A stretch of DNA of 64,000 nucleotides from Xenopus tropicalis. Lineage: Eukaryota; Chordata; Amphibia; Anura; Pipidae. The notes under the pieces are model-generated. The model was not told the origin of the DNA. It ran no database searches and worked only from the letters and a program-made list of their open reading frames with translations. How positions within the stretch are numbered: position 1 is the stretch's first letter; each line of letters begins with the position of its first letter. Below, piece by piece: positions 51,601 to 58,777 of this stretch. The stretch spans positions 65,529,378 to 65,593,377 of the forward strand of contig NC_030678.2 in assembly GCF_000004195.4 (NCBI RefSeq), given 5' to 3'. Both the position numbers and the translations under genes were made by a program.

Positions 51601-54600
51601 CTAAGCCAGATAAAGGTGAGCTCACTCAAGAAATGTTTTTAAGGTGAAGAGTGAGGTGTTAAAGAGTAGAATTCTAGGAGAAGAGCTGAATAAGAGGCTT
51701 GGTGAAAACTTGGAAATATGTTCCAAGATTTAGTTTGTGCTAGAATTTTAATAAATTTTGAATTACATGGTCAGCAGGCTGATACTGAATGGTATGTAGA
51801 GAAAGATGTGTAGTGACTAGCAGAGTGGCATGATAAAAAGCAGTTGGTGATGTATTTGATTCTGGTAGCTATATTTATTATAGACTTGAGTCATGAAAGC
51901 TACAGTAGTTAATACTTGACATGATGAGAGATTGAATTACAACTTTGGTGATCTTGTGTGATGAACAGTTGTTGTCTAGAAATACTCTATAGGTGAAAGT
52001 ACATTATTTTTTGACGGGATATAAGGAGTAAAGGAGATAGCAGAAAAAAATATAACCACAAGGCACATGGCCTGGGAAGAGGTTATTATACATTACAGAG
52101 ATTACTGGAAATTTGAGAGAAAAACAGGGACTAATACTATCTTAGATTCAATTTAAGGGAGTGTTGGGACATCAAGGTAGAAATGGCCTTTGTAATACTA
52201 TTCATTTTTTGCAAGTTTTAAAGGGGTTGTTCACCTTTGAATTAACTTTTAGTATGATATAAAGAGTGATATTCTGAGACAATTTGCACTTGATCTTCAT
52301 TTTTAAATTTTTGTAGCTTTTAATATTTAAATAATCGTTAAACAACTATCCAGTTTGGAGTTATAACAGCTATCTGGTTTCTAGGGTCCAAATTACCTTA
52401 GCAACCAGGGAGTGGCTTGAATGAGATATATGATATAGATATATGAATAGGAGACTGACTGAACAGAAAAAAAGTTATAAAAAGTAGCAATAACAATAAA
52501 ACTGTAACCTCACAGAGAAATAGCTTTTTGGCTGTCAGGGTCATTGACCCCCTTTTGAAAGCTACAAAGAGTTTAAAGAAGAAGACAACTAATTAAAAAA
52601 TGATAGGCTAATGATTGCTTATAACTGGTCATTCTATAATATACTAAAAGTTACACTAGTGGTGAACCACCCCTTTAATGATTTACCTGCCAAGTACCTT
52701 GCTCATATATGCTGGCAGGCAAAGGCTTTGACTGCCAAGAATGTAGTAGGCAGAGGCTATTGCCACTAATTTAGAGAGTCAAGATTGATAACTATCCCCT
52801 CAATACCAAGCCAGGTGTGCTGTCATGCTGGCTCACTATAACCACATGTCTATTGTATGGGCATTTAAGTACAACCCCCAGTGCCATCCCACACACATCT
52901 TGCTGTGCAAGACTCAGCCGATAAATCCTCCTGCATGCCACATGACCCTTTCCTAAAGCTACCAAGTAAAAATTTTTTATTTTATTAATTTGCATTTTTT
53001 TTTTAATTTGATGTATGCAACTCCTGCATTTTGGAAACACAGAATTTGTATATTTTTAAATATATTGATTTGTGTTGTTAACTTTTTGGGCTTTTACCAC
53101 ACATGGAAAGCAGTAATATGTTGATTTTGAAAAAGTTGCAAAAGCTATTACAGTTTGTTTGCACAGTCACTAGGGCGCCCATTTAAACTCATACGGAGCA
53201 GTGGGGAGAGGTCCCCATTGCTCCGTATTGGGATCAAAACTTCAGTGCGGCGGGGCAGCATGCCACCCTCGGCCCAGGCCTTTGTGGCCTCTCCACAATT
53301 TCAGGCCTGTTTTCAGGTGGCTGGCAAGTTTAAAACTTTCTGCTCAGTTTTCAATAATCTGAAAACCAGGCAGAAATCCAGCCAGTCACCCAAGAGGAGC
53401 AGTATCCACACTCATGACATCATAACTCTACCCAAATACATCAGCTAGTAGTAATAGTTCATAGCTTCCGGAGGGTGGAGCAATAAAATCATGTATCATA
53501 ATTGTATCATTAAAAAACTGACCCAGTAATAAAACATAATAAATATTTATTATTTAAATAATATAGTCAAATCATATAAAATAAAACCACAGATGGATAA
53601 AATGTGAATTAATAATCTTGATAACTGACTTAGTAGAGTAAAATAGTGCTGATACCTTTTCTTGTAAAGATGAATACCTATCTGGGGTATCTGGAGGCTA
53701 GCAGTTTATAAGCTGCTACATTACCCCTTTCCTTGCTTACAGAAGCATTCTCTGCTCTGTTGAACTGAAAAATGTTCTTATGTTTGCACTAATCTGTGCC
53801 ACATCATAATGTAGACCATTTCTAAATTAGTCCACATTGTTTAAAAAAATAAAATTGCCACTGCAAACTTTTGCTTGATGGTATCAATTTATTTATCTTT
53901 ATTAATATTTGCCATTTATAATATGACAGTAACTTCCAAACAGTTTAATGTCCAAAATGCAGTCCTAATAATGTGACAGGTAGGCACCCCAAAATAAAAG
54001 TAATTCCTTTCACTTCAGCTACTACAAAAGGGTACGCTTTATGTGTTTTAAAAAATATATATTCTTCTAAAATTCAAAGTAAATATATTTTTATTACAAA
54101 CTAAAATGCCAATCTTCACTGAATTTAGTAGTTTTTATAGAACTGCTGAAACGTACCTCAGAGCCTTGCAGTTTACAACGTCTTATCACCCGTATATCCT
54201 TAAGATAAAAAAATCATATTTATATAGTAAATGGTTTTATGGAAAGTAAAAAAAAAACACTGTTAATTAAGCACACCTTCAATGATTCAAAAAAATAATT
54301 TGGCAGATACAATTTATAGGGGTAAACGGGATTTCTGAATTTATATTATTATTTAATTAAAGCTAAAAAAGAAAAACAATTCAACTTTTGGAATATGTGC
54401 TGATTATGCTAGTTATTCTGGTTTCCAAATTACCACTGATAATTTTAATTGATGAGTTACTGGTATGACTTTTTTCCCCCTAAGAATGGGTGCCTTAAGC
54501 CATGAACCAGAGATTGGTAAAAAAAAAAAAAAAGAGGTAAAACAGTGGTCTTGTTACAGGTATGGGATTCCTTATCTGGAAACCCGTTATCCAGAAAGTT

Positions 54601-56872
54601 CAGAATTATGGAAGGGCCATCTCCTATAGACTAGAAATAATTCTGATTTTTAAAAATGATTTCCTTTTTCTCTGTAATAATAAAATATAACCTTGTACTC
54701 GATCCCAGCTAAGATATCATTAATCCTTATTGGAGGCAAAACTATCCTATTGGTTTTGTTAAATATTTAAATGATTTTTAGCAGACTTATGTTATGGAGA
54801 TCCAAATTACAGAAAGATACCTTATCCGGAAAACCCCAGGTCCCGAACATTCTGAATAACAGGTCCTATACCTGTATATTAAATTTTAACTTTATGTTTA
54901 AATTGATTTTCTTAGCTTTAATTAAATAAAAGTTATTATTTAATACATTTAGAAATCCCGTTACCCCATATGAATTTTATCGGCTGCACTGTAGATCTAA
55001 TTAACGGGGTTTCTTTTTTCTTTCAATAACTTGCCTGAGTGCATCCGGTACATTTTCCTGAATCAAATTATCTGCTATAATTAGTAAATATGAGTAACAA
55101 AAACATTTGAGGCCCAAAAATGAAAATATTGCCTCTATAAATGTTATGGCTGAAATGAAGTATTTAAGAACAATGCCCAATGCAATGATTTCACTAAAAC
55201 TAATCCATGCAATAATCAGTTATCACACAGTGAGCTAATGATAAAAATGTACTAGTCTCGCTCTGCATTTTACAGTCACAAACGCAGTCAACAGTAATCA
55301 TGCATTGATAATTGAATAAAAGTGCTAAAAATGCAATAACCACCAAAATAAAATAAAAATATATTGCACAGTGTGGTAAGTGCTTTTTTCTATTTACACA
55401 GAGCAATAAAATACCTCTTGTAGCAATAAACAAACTTACAGTAAAATAAATTATGTGCACACACATTCAAAAAGTTTATCCTCACACTCCCACCCACCTT
55501 AACAGTACATGCGTAAAAGTAACTAGGTTAGTGTATAAAGTATGTTTGTATGTCACTTACCTGGTCCAGGCAGAAGATATTGACAGTCTCTGGCACAAAT
55601 TATAAATGTGATCTGTGTCAGACAAATGTTAAAAAAAGGCTATTTGATTCTGCTTTGTCTTATGGAACAGTGTGCTTAGATATAGTGGCGTAATTACCTA
55701 TACAGCAAACACTGCTGGGGCCCAGGTGACAAAGAGGGGGGCCTAGACAGGAGGGACTGGTCCAAGTTATGCTACTGCTCAGATACTAGCGATATAACTA
55801 AATTAGGCTACTGTTGTTTGCTAGTAGAAATAGGTGAATACCATAAAATTGAGTGGAGGGGCAGGTATGTATGGATCCCCGACTTAGACCCGGATTGGCA
55901 ATCTGTGGATTCTGGCAAATGCCAGAAGGGTTGCTGTAATATGCCATAGACAATTACTATTTATTGGGCTGTTGGGGTCATTTTGGGCCACTGTGTATTT
56001 GAATTCCCAAGGCCAATGTGAATCCCAGTTTAGACCTGCCCTTATCCCTCCCCCACCTTCTACCTTGTGTATCATTCAGATTATAGCACCTGGTACAGAG
56101 CACAGCTATGACCTGGTTGCAAATACTTTGCAAATAAGCACATAGTGGCCAGATAATTCATCCTCTGTGTTCTTGCCCCTTCATCTGGGGGCATAAATAT
56201 GGGTATAAGCCTTTCTTTTTCCAGATGTCAGTGTCTAAGTATATGGGCATTTTTGATTATAGACTGAAGTTTTATCAAGTACTAATCACTTTATATTCAA
56301 CTGTTCTGGCTCTTTTGATGCTCAAACACTGTGGGGGTCATTTATTAATATATGACCATGGAGATTGAATAAATCAATGCCGAAAAAAGCAGCTTCAAAA
56401 TCATGATTGTGTTTTTTTCTCAATCACTTGGATTTGTTTCCATGTTTTTTCCACTCCCCCCAACAATTGTATTTCACAAAATAAAAAGCTTGCCAGGTTT
56501 TAGATGACAAGCTTTTAATTTAGAAAAAAAATGTGCTTTTTATTTAATTATTATTACTTAATCAATCTGCCCTTTAAAGTTATATCGCTTTAAAGATATA
56601 CAGCAGTTTTTGTATGACTACTTTATGCTCCATCAGCAATATATTTTTTTGCATTTTATTATCTACAAATTAACCGGTTGTTTCTGTTATTTTTTATTTA
56701 CATGTATTCAGTTAGGTACATGTCCTACAAAAGAGGATAAAGAAGCATTTGCCATTGTCTCAGTGCCTGTATCTGAGATTCGTGACTTAGATTTTGCCAA
56801 TGATGCCAGTTCAATGCTTGCCAATTTTGTTGAACGCTTAAATGAGGGGTTCATCAGCCAGAATGACCGTAG
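25095..56872 (+). CDS. itpr3: Inositol 1,4,5-trisphosphate receptor type 3, partial gene (11 exons)
   Basis: The product is a tetrameric IP3-gated calcium-release channel of the endoplasmic reticulum. Eleven exons join into one frame of 1255 bases (about 418 residues). The first begins at codon position 2 of the residue corresponding to about D54 and the last ends at codon position 2 of an Arg near residue 474. The part present is most of the N-terminal suppressor domain, the MIR repeats and the beta-trefoil of the IP3-binding core. Type 3 rather than type 1 or 2 is indicated by paralogue-specific stretches such as [26 protein letters not shown], and the last exon starting [10 protein letters not shown]. 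Introns range from 472 to 7420 bp. Exon boundaries from 25216 to 42708 are all phase 0. The start-codon exon(s) and the channel end are outside the window. No stop or frameshift interrupts the exons, so the gene looks intact. Confidence 0.95.
26141..26227 (+). CDS. itpr3: itpr3 exon, about residues 95-123
   Basis: 87 bp, phase 0 at both ends, acceptor ccccacacag, donor gtaagg. Encodes [19 protein letters not shown] followed by [10 protein letters not shown], where the first MIR repeat begins. Confidence 0.95.
26390..26670. mobile_element. Decayed MITE related to the 41254-41762 family
   Basis: Order of motifs matches (cataaaaatgcat, cacatcagccaat, tcctgttaaagtt, then tcaatatttac and atatataattatgccagc), but both TTAAAGG ends are lost. 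Confidence 0.5.
26671..29193. other. itpr3 intron: diverged direct repeat and hAT MITE
   Basis: 27065-27190 and 27415-27540 are diverged direct repeats (tactxgtgtcaaaaxgtgctcttt, then gctgcaccxattgatgcagg). A hAT MITE at 28387-28662 is listed separately. A short (CATA)n lies at about 26978-26990. The remainder shows nothing. Confidence 0.5.
28387..28662. mobile_element. hAT-type MITE, 276 bp, 8-bp target duplication
   Basis: Ends CAGGAGTCCCCAACC and GTTGGGGACCCCTG. Flanks CAGTAAGG at 28379-28386 and 28663-28670 are identical. The interior is GC-rich (gcgcgaatttcaggcgcg, gcccggtacc). Related to the widespread vertebrate hAT repeat with CAGGGGTCCCCAACC ends. Open frames here on both strands are compositional. 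Confidence 0.92.
29194..29352 (+). CDS. itpr3: itpr3 exon, about residues 124-176
   Basis: 159 bp, phase 0 to 0, acceptor ttgttattgcag, donor gtaagt. Starts [20 protein letters not shown] and ends [12 protein letters not shown] repeat 1 within the suppressor domain. Confidence 0.96.
29493..29985. mobile_element. T2-like MITE with degraded right end
   Basis: Left end TTAAAGGGGATGTTCACCTT is close to the left end of the element at 52219-52678 (TTAAAGGGGTTGTTCACCTT). Right terminus near ctgtaaatcttatttaa, not a clean CCTTTAA. Confidence 0.55.
30700..30960 (+). mobile_element. Tc1-like transposase fossil
   Basis: Frame reads [20 protein letters not shown], then [16 protein letters not shown], resembling the VLWSDESKFELFG catalytic region of Tc1 transposases. 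Stops follow and no terminal repeats remain. Confidence 0.6.
31328..31426 (+). CDS. itpr3: itpr3 exon, about residues 177-209
   Basis: 99 bp, phase 0 to 0. Starts [20 protein letters not shown] and ends DNPGCKE. Acceptor tttcacttcaaag; donor gtgact, which lacks the usual G at +5. MIR repeat 2. Confidence 0.95.
31510..31826. mobile_element. hAT-type MITE inside the shortest itpr3 intron
   Basis: Ends TAGGGATGCACCGAA and TTCGGTGCATCCCTA. Flanks ctattgac (31502-31509) and ttattgac (31827-31834) match at 7 of 8 bases. Interior includes paired ctaattagcata motifs. It makes up two thirds of the 472-bp intron. Confidence 0.9.
31899..31982 (+). CDS. itpr3: itpr3 exon, about residues 210-237
   Basis: 84 bp, phase 0 to 0, encodes [20 protein letters not shown] then YMEDVLKG. 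The acceptor AG is at 31897-31898 after a T-rich tract; the donor gtaaga is at 31983. It spans the junction between the suppressor domain and the IP3-binding core. Confidence 0.95.
32747..32893 (+). CDS. itpr3: itpr3 exon with IP3-contact loop, about residues 238-286
   Basis: 147 bp, phase 0 to 0, acceptor cttcctgcag, donor gtaagc. Encodes [20 protein letters not shown] and later [16 protein letters not shown]. The R-T-T-x-R cluster corresponds to the beta-trefoil loop that contacts IP3 phosphates in the family; type 1 has Gly where this has Leu, as in types 2 and 3. Both Arg are present, so the ligand loop is intact. Confidence 0.96.
33379..33907. mobile_element. TA-flanked MITE with CTCGAGTATAAG ends
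   Basis: Left TAccgtatatactcgagtataag and right cttatactcgagtatatacagTA are inverted repeats with one mismatch. TA dinucleotides flank. Internal repeats of the same motif (ctcgagtataagccgaggg at 33829-33847) occur. An inverted fragment of the same family is at 43545-43647. Confidence 0.85.
33908..34927. other. itpr3 intron with an unassigned minus-strand frame
   Basis: A 108-residue minus-strand open frame (34071-34397) with [20 protein letters not shown] looks like a decayed transposon-encoded peptide, but I cannot name the family. 34640-34915 may belong to the same or another repeat. No host exon signals. Confidence 0.3.
34936..35889 (-). mobile_element. hAT-type element, second copy with minisatellite
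   Basis: Opposite-orientation relative of 7484-8630. Ends CTGTGCTGTCCAACT and AGTTGGACAACACTG; perfect target duplication TATTAAAT at 34928-34935 and 35890-35897. The 34-bp type array is at about 35225-35490 (ggcagagtatggc, acacacaggcagcataggg). It sits just upstream of the 3' splice site at 35930. Confidence 0.92.
35225..35490 (-). repeat. 34-bp type minisatellite, about 8 units
   Basis: Units of acacacaggcagcatagggcaggcagagtatggc type, inverted relative to most of the array at 7810-8275, less regular than that array and lacking its 136-bp block. Confidence 0.8.
35931..36026 (+). CDS. itpr3: itpr3 exon, about residues 287-318
   Basis: 96 bp, phase 0 to 0, acceptor tttttttacag, donor gtaagg. 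Encodes [20 protein letters not shown] then [15 protein letters not shown] repeat 4 start. It follows the hAT element ending at 35889 by only 41 bp, so the polypyrimidine tract is the main host sequence left between them. Confidence 0.96.
36134..36545 (-). mobile_element. Penelope-like retroelement 3' fragment, 412 bp
   Basis: Flanked by a perfect 12-bp direct repeat CCTATCGGAGGT (36122-36133 and 36546-36557). On the minus strand it reads [20 protein letters not shown] then [13 protein letters not shown], which I recognise as the C-terminus of Penelope-like elements, then a 3' tail containing ctgaagaagctgctcagatg. Severely 5'-truncated. Related copy, opposite orientation, at 39133-39511. Confidence 0.78.
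36558..36939. other. itpr3 intron; unassigned minus-strand open frame
   Basis: An 84-residue frame at 36648-36902 (minus) has no recognisable motif. Nothing else is seen. Confidence 0.3.
36940..37358. mobile_element. T2-family MITE with near-complete dyad symmetry
   Basis: TTAAAGGAACAGTAACACxxA left and GTGTTACTGTTCCTTTAA right. The whole 419 bp folds on itself: gtgctgctgccctgcactg / cagtgcagggcaacagtgc, aagctgctatgtatccatgg / gtggctacacagcagctta, gaaaaggcacaggcac / gtgccttttct. TTAA at both ends. Confidence 0.9.
37484..37740. mobile_element. T2-family MITE, 257 bp
   Basis: TTAAAGGAATACTGTCATG left and AACAGTATCCCTTTAA right, TTAA at both edges. Inverted relative at 13223-13395. Confidence 0.88.
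37916..39848 (-). mobile_element. Tc1/mariner element with long inverted repeats, transposase broken
   Basis: Ends cagttgcaagaaaaagtatg and catactttttcttgcaactg with TA on both sides (37914-37915, 39849-39850); the inverted repeats extend about 200 bp inward (37916-38115 and 39650-39848). The minus strand encodes a Tc1 transposase, N-terminus near 39100, C-terminus near 38130. Motifs include [18 protein letters not shown] (helix-turn-helix), [19 protein letters not shown] (first catalytic Asp region, about 38620-38680) and [15 protein letters not shown] (about 38510-38560). Stops break the frame. A Penelope-like fragment (39133-39511) is inserted just upstream of the start. Confidence 0.93.
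39133..39511 (+). mobile_element. Penelope-like 3' fragment nested in the Tc1 element
   Basis: Flanked by perfect 12-bp repeats TTCTTGGGAAAA at 39121-39132 and 39512-39523. Starts tgctgttctaacatctg, is close to the reverse complement of 36134-36545 over the shared part, and continues further 3' (ataccatgacctggatga then aatcttcatagac). Bases 39391-39421 contain a hammerhead-like core. Confidence 0.82.
39857..40114. mobile_element. Foldback MITE, 258 bp
   Basis: cagatcagaggcagggaata and tattccctgcctctgatctg are terminal inverted repeats; pairing extends to about 38 bp (ttgtttcaaaagaaaaa) with one or two mismatches. It begins 8 bp after the Tc1 element's end. Confidence 0.8.
40115..41253. other. 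itpr3 intron; dispersed repeat with palindromic X-box-like site
   Basis: GTTGCCTAGCAAC at 40314-40326 is a perfect 13-bp palindrome of X-box type within ttggttgcctagcaacaac and attggcaccaatt. Similar text (ggttgcctagcaaggcc, ttggcgccaatttt) is at 58733-58765, so this is part of a repeat. 40420-40460 (ctgatgaaagttccagttag) also looks repetitive. No exon. Confidence 0.45.
41254..41762. mobile_element. T2-family MITE, 509 bp
   Basis: TTAAAGGAAAACTATTCCACC left, ATAGATTTCCTTTAA right, TTAA at both edges. Full-length sister of 4599-5107. Confidence 0.88.
41810..41975 (-). mobile_element. Inverted half-copy of the adjacent T2 MITE
   Basis: The reverse complement (ctaaagtaaaactatacctc, caatgtaggtctctatgaag, atatattgaataaaac) matches the first third of 41254-41762. 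The other end is missing. Confidence 0.7.
41976..42651. other. itpr3 intron 5' of the 57-bp exon
   Basis: Nothing assigned. ccccTTTAAAAGGataactat at 42456-42476 is a T2-like end without a visible partner. The 3' splice site is at 42637-42651. Confidence 0.4.
42652..42708 (+). CDS. itpr3: itpr3 57-bp exon at the position of the type 1 SI splice segment
   Basis: Encodes [19 protein letters not shown], phase 0 to 0, acceptor cttgaatgtttcag, donor gtaagt. Like mammalian type 3 (ENPSYKGD) in its first half and divergent after it. The exon is symmetric, so skipping would keep the frame. Confidence 0.92.
43225..43405 (+). repeat. Short irregular tandem repeat (atgggagctgtt)
   Basis: At least six copies of atgatgggagctgtt-like text separated by gagtaaatggcat, gcatgtacgccttcat or gactaaacggcat, spaced about 25-45 bp. 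Units alternate between two spacer types. It directly precedes the truncated MITE at 43545. Confidence 0.7.
43545..43647 (-). mobile_element. Fragment of the CTCGAGTATAAG MITE
   Basis: The reverse complement matches the first about 105 bp of 33379-33907 (ctcgagtataagccaatccg, taattttacctaagaaaact, ctaggtggga-type). The other end is absent. Confidence 0.75.
43660..44035 (+). mobile_element. CR1-like LINE 3' end
   Basis: Frames read like the C-terminus of the copy at 15000-16285 (agcgcaccagacgtcacccc, tttagactagaggaacag) and the 3' UTR ends cttttcaacctaacttaact. Confidence 0.8.
44050..44500 (-). mobile_element. CR1-like LINE fragment with internal 95-bp duplication
   Basis: Minus strand reads [20 protein letters not shown] (reverse transcriptase catalytic region, about 44371-44440) and thumb-region text near 44062-44251. 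Adjacent to a 3' end of opposite orientation, so two independent insertions or an inversion meet near 44045. Confidence 0.7.
44062..44251. repeat. Perfect 95-bp tandem duplication
   Basis: Two consecutive 95-bp units, 44062-44156 and 44157-44251, starting aatgcttaaccctacatcga, identical by eye over the full length and continuing 4 bp into a third copy. Confidence 0.93.
44501..45863. other. itpr3 intron; no gene recognised
   Basis: 44515-44600 contains ttgtgcagagatcat-type dyads (cacaatgtttctgg and ccgcaacattgtgcagag) suggesting a small repeat. Two 60-70 residue frames (45290-45499) have no recognisable motif and no splice-site support. Confidence 0.35.
45864..46328. mobile_element. T2-family MITE, 465 bp, inverted sister of 20449-20921
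   Basis: TTAAAGGAGAAGGAAAGG left and CCTTTCTTTCTACTTTAA right. The reverse complement matches 20449-20921 throughout (gattggctcagatccacatt, ggagcaggagagag, tttacatagacctttctgat). Confidence 0.9.
47025..47167 (+). CDS. itpr3: itpr3 exon, about residues 338-385
   Basis: 143 bp, starts in phase 0 and ends two bases into an Arg codon (CG). Acceptor tgttattttcag, donor gtagta. Encodes [20 protein letters not shown], later [20 protein letters not shown]. Reading on past the donor gives an immediate stop, consistent with the exon ending here. The first residues (VVSTRPSR) are unlike other family members as I recall them. Confidence 0.95.
47574..48131. mobile_element. Large foldback element, about 558 bp
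   Basis: aaatagagtaagg left, attactctattt right. The arms pair for about 260 bp with mismatches: cctttatataatatacagaa / ttctgtatattatataaagg, acacataaaattgtaaagta / tactttacaattttatgtgt, ttttgcctgtgcacattttt / aaaaatgtgcacaggcaaaa. Short centre around 47850. Non-coding; a transcript would form a very long hairpin. Confidence 0.85.
48389..48529. mobile_element. Foldback MITE, 141 bp
   Basis: gtaaaaggcactaagtttgc left and gcaagcttagtggcttttac right, with acccatagcaaccaat / attggttgctatgggt inside. Arms about 55 bp, imperfect near the middle. Confidence 0.85.
48660..48688. repeat. (TA)n microsatellite
   Basis: About 14 TA dinucleotides. Confidence 0.9.
48780..49106. mobile_element. Xenopus MITE with ACAGGTATGGGAT ends
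   Basis: Left acaggtatgggatccattat and right ggataacaggtcccatag are partial inverted repeats. Full-length relative at 54556-54875, partial inverted copy at 56966-57110. The superfamily (possibly Kolobok) is not certain. Confidence 0.75.
49192..49291 (+). CDS. itpr3: itpr3 exon, about residues 386-418
   Basis: 100 bp; its first base G completes the Arg codon, and it then encodes [20 protein letters not shown] and [13 protein letters not shown]. Acceptor attgcatacag, donor gtactt. Last MIR repeat of the beta-trefoil. Confidence 0.96.
49497..49590. repeat. Perfect 45-bp inverted repeat with 4-base loop
   Basis: Left arm 49497-49541, loop tgtg, right arm 49546-49590, with no mismatch. Outer arm starts tgtcttctggtgcactttgt; inner end ggtgtggt. 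Lies about 205 bp into the intron after the exon ending 49291. Confidence 0.95.
49805..49970. repeat. About 28-bp tandem repeat (gccccctaaaacattggtag)
   Basis: Five to six diverging copies of ggtagccagggccccctaaaacattg, the later ones spaced wider. Directly left of the CT-rich minisatellite. Confidence 0.8.
50015..50415. repeat. C/T-rich minisatellite (cagcatcctccagctccc)
   Basis: Roughly 17-24 bp units of agcatcctccagctcccc type, about 18 copies with local variation, strand-asymmetric (pyrimidine on +). Ser/Pro-rich or Glu/Gly-rich open frames at 49880-50617 are products of the repeat, not genes. Confidence 0.88.
50416..52218. other. itpr3 intron; no gene recognised
   Basis: 50440-50640 is GC-rich with gtgacgtcaca at about 50503-50513 and may be part of a repeat. 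The remainder is AT-rich with no motif I can assign. Confidence 0.35.
52219..52678. mobile_element. T2-family MITE, 460 bp
   Basis: TTAAAGGGGTTGTTCACCTT left, GGTGAACCACCCCTTTAA right; inner arms pair too (taacttttagtatgatata / aatatactaaaagttacac). TTAA at both edges. Confidence 0.92.
53190..53306. mobile_element. Truncated relative of the hAT MITE at 1017-1327
   Basis: catacggagcagtggggaga, gtccccattgctccgtatt, then gcggcggggcagcatgc and cctttgtggcctctccaca match in order. The right end (caatttcaggcctg) is kept; the left end is lost. Confidence 0.8.
53307..54555. other. itpr3 intron; no gene recognised
   Basis: AT-rich, without tandem or terminal repeats that I could see. Confidence 0.4.
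54556..54875. mobile_element. Xenopus MITE with ACAGGTATGGGAT ends, full length
   Basis: acaggtatgggattccttat left, ataacaggtcctatacctgt right (11-bp near-perfect terminal inverted repeat). Inner motifs ggaaacccgttatccagaaa and ttatccggaaaaccccaggt also pair. Confidence 0.82.
54876..56711. other. itpr3 intron before the last exon; one MITE
   Basis: 55888-56040 is a probable dispersed repeat (agacccggattggcaatctg to cccagtttagacctgc). 55690-55770 (ctggggcccaggtgac, gggcctag) also resembles one. No exon other than 56712-56872. The 88-residue minus frame at 55200-55466 lacks motifs. Confidence 0.4.
56712..56872 (+). CDS. itpr3: itpr3 exon, about residues 419-474
   Basis: 161 bp, starts in phase 0 with [20 protein letters not shown] and ends GFISQNDR plus two bases of an Arg codon; acceptor catgtattcag, donor gtaagg. 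It leads from the beta-trefoil into the helical half of the IP3-binding core. The next exon is beyond the right edge, so the following intron exceeds 7.1 kb. Confidence 0.95.
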
Positions 56873-56965
56873 GTAAGGAAAATATGCCGTTATTGTACAG
56901 AGTTGTAATTCTTTATTAAATCCTCTGCAAAACATCCTTGGTGTTGGTATGATTTCCATAATACT

Positions 56966-57110
56966 GGTACAGGACCCATTATCCAGAATGCTTGGGATAA
57001 GGGGTCTTTTTGTAATTTGGATCTCTATACCTTAAGAAAACTAAAAAAATCAGTTAAACATAAAAATAAATTAAACAGAATTGTTTTGCCTCCAATATGA
57101 ATTGATTGTA
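56966..57110 (-). mobile_element. Partial ACAGGTATGGGAT MITE, inverted
   Basis: tacaggacccattatccaga, then tttgtaatttggatctctat, then ccttaag match the right third of 54556-54875 in reverse; truncated. Confidence 0.7.
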
Positions 57111-57149
57111 TTTTAGCTGTGATCAAGTAAAATGTATTGTTTTATTACT

Positions 57150-57400
57150 GATGTTGTTATGGCAGATTCTGTTAATGACTTTAAGAGGGGCTTTGATGAT
57201 TTCTTGAACAAGCATAATATCCAAGGCTACTTTTATACTAATCTAAATCTACAATTAGTATTGATGTTGGTATATATTTTTTATGCATGGGAGTGTATAG
57301 ACAGGTTGTTATGGGCCTATGTATGTGCTCTGGGGTTCAGTTGGAGGGGTTAAACTTTGTTCTTTTTTCAACCCAACTTATTTATGTAACTATTATAGAG
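57150..57400 (+). mobile_element. CR1-like LINE 3' end
   Basis: gatgttgttatggcagattctg, then gatgatttcttgaacaagca and a 3' UTR ending ttcttttttcaacccaactt. Same tail as 15000-16285. Confidence 0.8.
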
Positions 57401-57925
57401 AAAAAGGAACTCATTTTTAAAAATGTATTAACATTTTGTGGTCATTTTCACAAGACTCGTGTCATTCATTCACAATCATTTTATTTATACCCAAGAAGTT
57501 GTGATAAAATGCTGTAAAAGTTTCAAGTACATTTTTAAAAATTTTGAAGAAACTCTCTACTGGCTTTTATACAACACATACTGGTATACAACACCATACC
57601 TTAGGTCTACTAAGCAAAGGAAACATCATAATTAGGGTGAAAAGAGCTTAAAGGAGACAAAAAGCCATTATTACGAGACATACAATGAAAGCTTGTTGAA
57701 ACTGAATGTATTGACCTGCCTCATGACAAACACATAGCACTGCCTTAAACCAGAAAAAAAACTTAAGGAATTAAGTCTAGAGAGCTGTAAATTGCTCAAG
57801 TCTCCTAAAGGTATTACAGATTAAAAATGGACAAATTAACAAAACTTGAGAATTTACCTTGTATATAGGTTTCAAAGTTTAAAGTATGCTTATTAATGGT
57901 GTTTATATATATACACAAGTGTACA

Positions 57926-57928
<3 letters not shown>

Positions 57929-57986
<58 letters not shown>
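57929..57986. repeat. (TA)n microsatellite, about 28 units
   Basis: Longest simple repeat in the window, uninterrupted. Confidence 0.95.
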
Positions 57987-57988
<2 letters not shown>

Positions 57989-58079
57989 AAGTGGCTGGGT
58001 TAGTTTTAGATGGATGATATATTTCTCCCAGGGTTTTGCATAGTGGGTACCCTGGAACATGGAATAATTAATCACAAAC

Positions 58080-58777
58080 CCTAATCACGGACCCCCAGGG
58101 ATGTGCTTTTTGTTTGGAGTATAGGGTAGCAGGCGTACCCTGGGGTGGGATGTTCCCTGAATAATAGCCACATTGTAATACCCCTATGGCCGCTAAATTC
58201 TCCCCTCTTGGTGCACATTCTCCTTGTTGGCCACAATTTTTGATAGTGGGGGACCTTGCTCTAATCGTAGTTGGTCCAAGATCTCCCCACGGGCGTCTTT
58301 TATTTGTATGCACCGCCGCGAGTCAGAGCGGTTACAAGGGAGCTTGTATGCTCCGCCGCTAGGCAGAGCGGCTATAAGGGAGACTATGACAGCCGCGTTC
58401 TGCTTTGGGTTGCTAAGCAACGTGGTCAGCCGAGCGTGCCACCTCCAGCGAAGTAGTGGGTATCAGGGTTGCGGATCGCCTCCGCTGTGGCAGTAAGTCG
58501 GACCGGATACCTTGAACTAAGTGAATCTCTGCCGATTCCCTCTCATTATACTCCACACTTGGAATTGCCTTGCTTTTTGGGGGGGTTGCGTGTGAAGGCT
58601 GGTAAGAGCACTAAGGTTTTATATGTGTCTCCATACAGCATTGTGTGATTTTGTTCTTATCTTATTTTTCCCTTTTGCTTTCCTATTTTCTTTTATTTCC
58701 TTTATTTGTTTATGCACATAATACTACATTATGGTTGCCTAGCAAGGCCTGTTGGCGCCAATTTTCACATTTAACCC
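58080..58777. other. GC-rich repeat-like block, no gene supported
   Basis: 58290-58380 has an internal duplication (tatgcaccgccgcgagtcagagcgg / tatgctccgccgctaggcagagcgg, about 43 bp apart). GTTGCTAAGCAAC at 58409-58421 is a perfect palindrome. A donor-like agtaagtcgg is at 58491. It could be an LTR or promoter of an unknown element. Confidence 0.4.
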
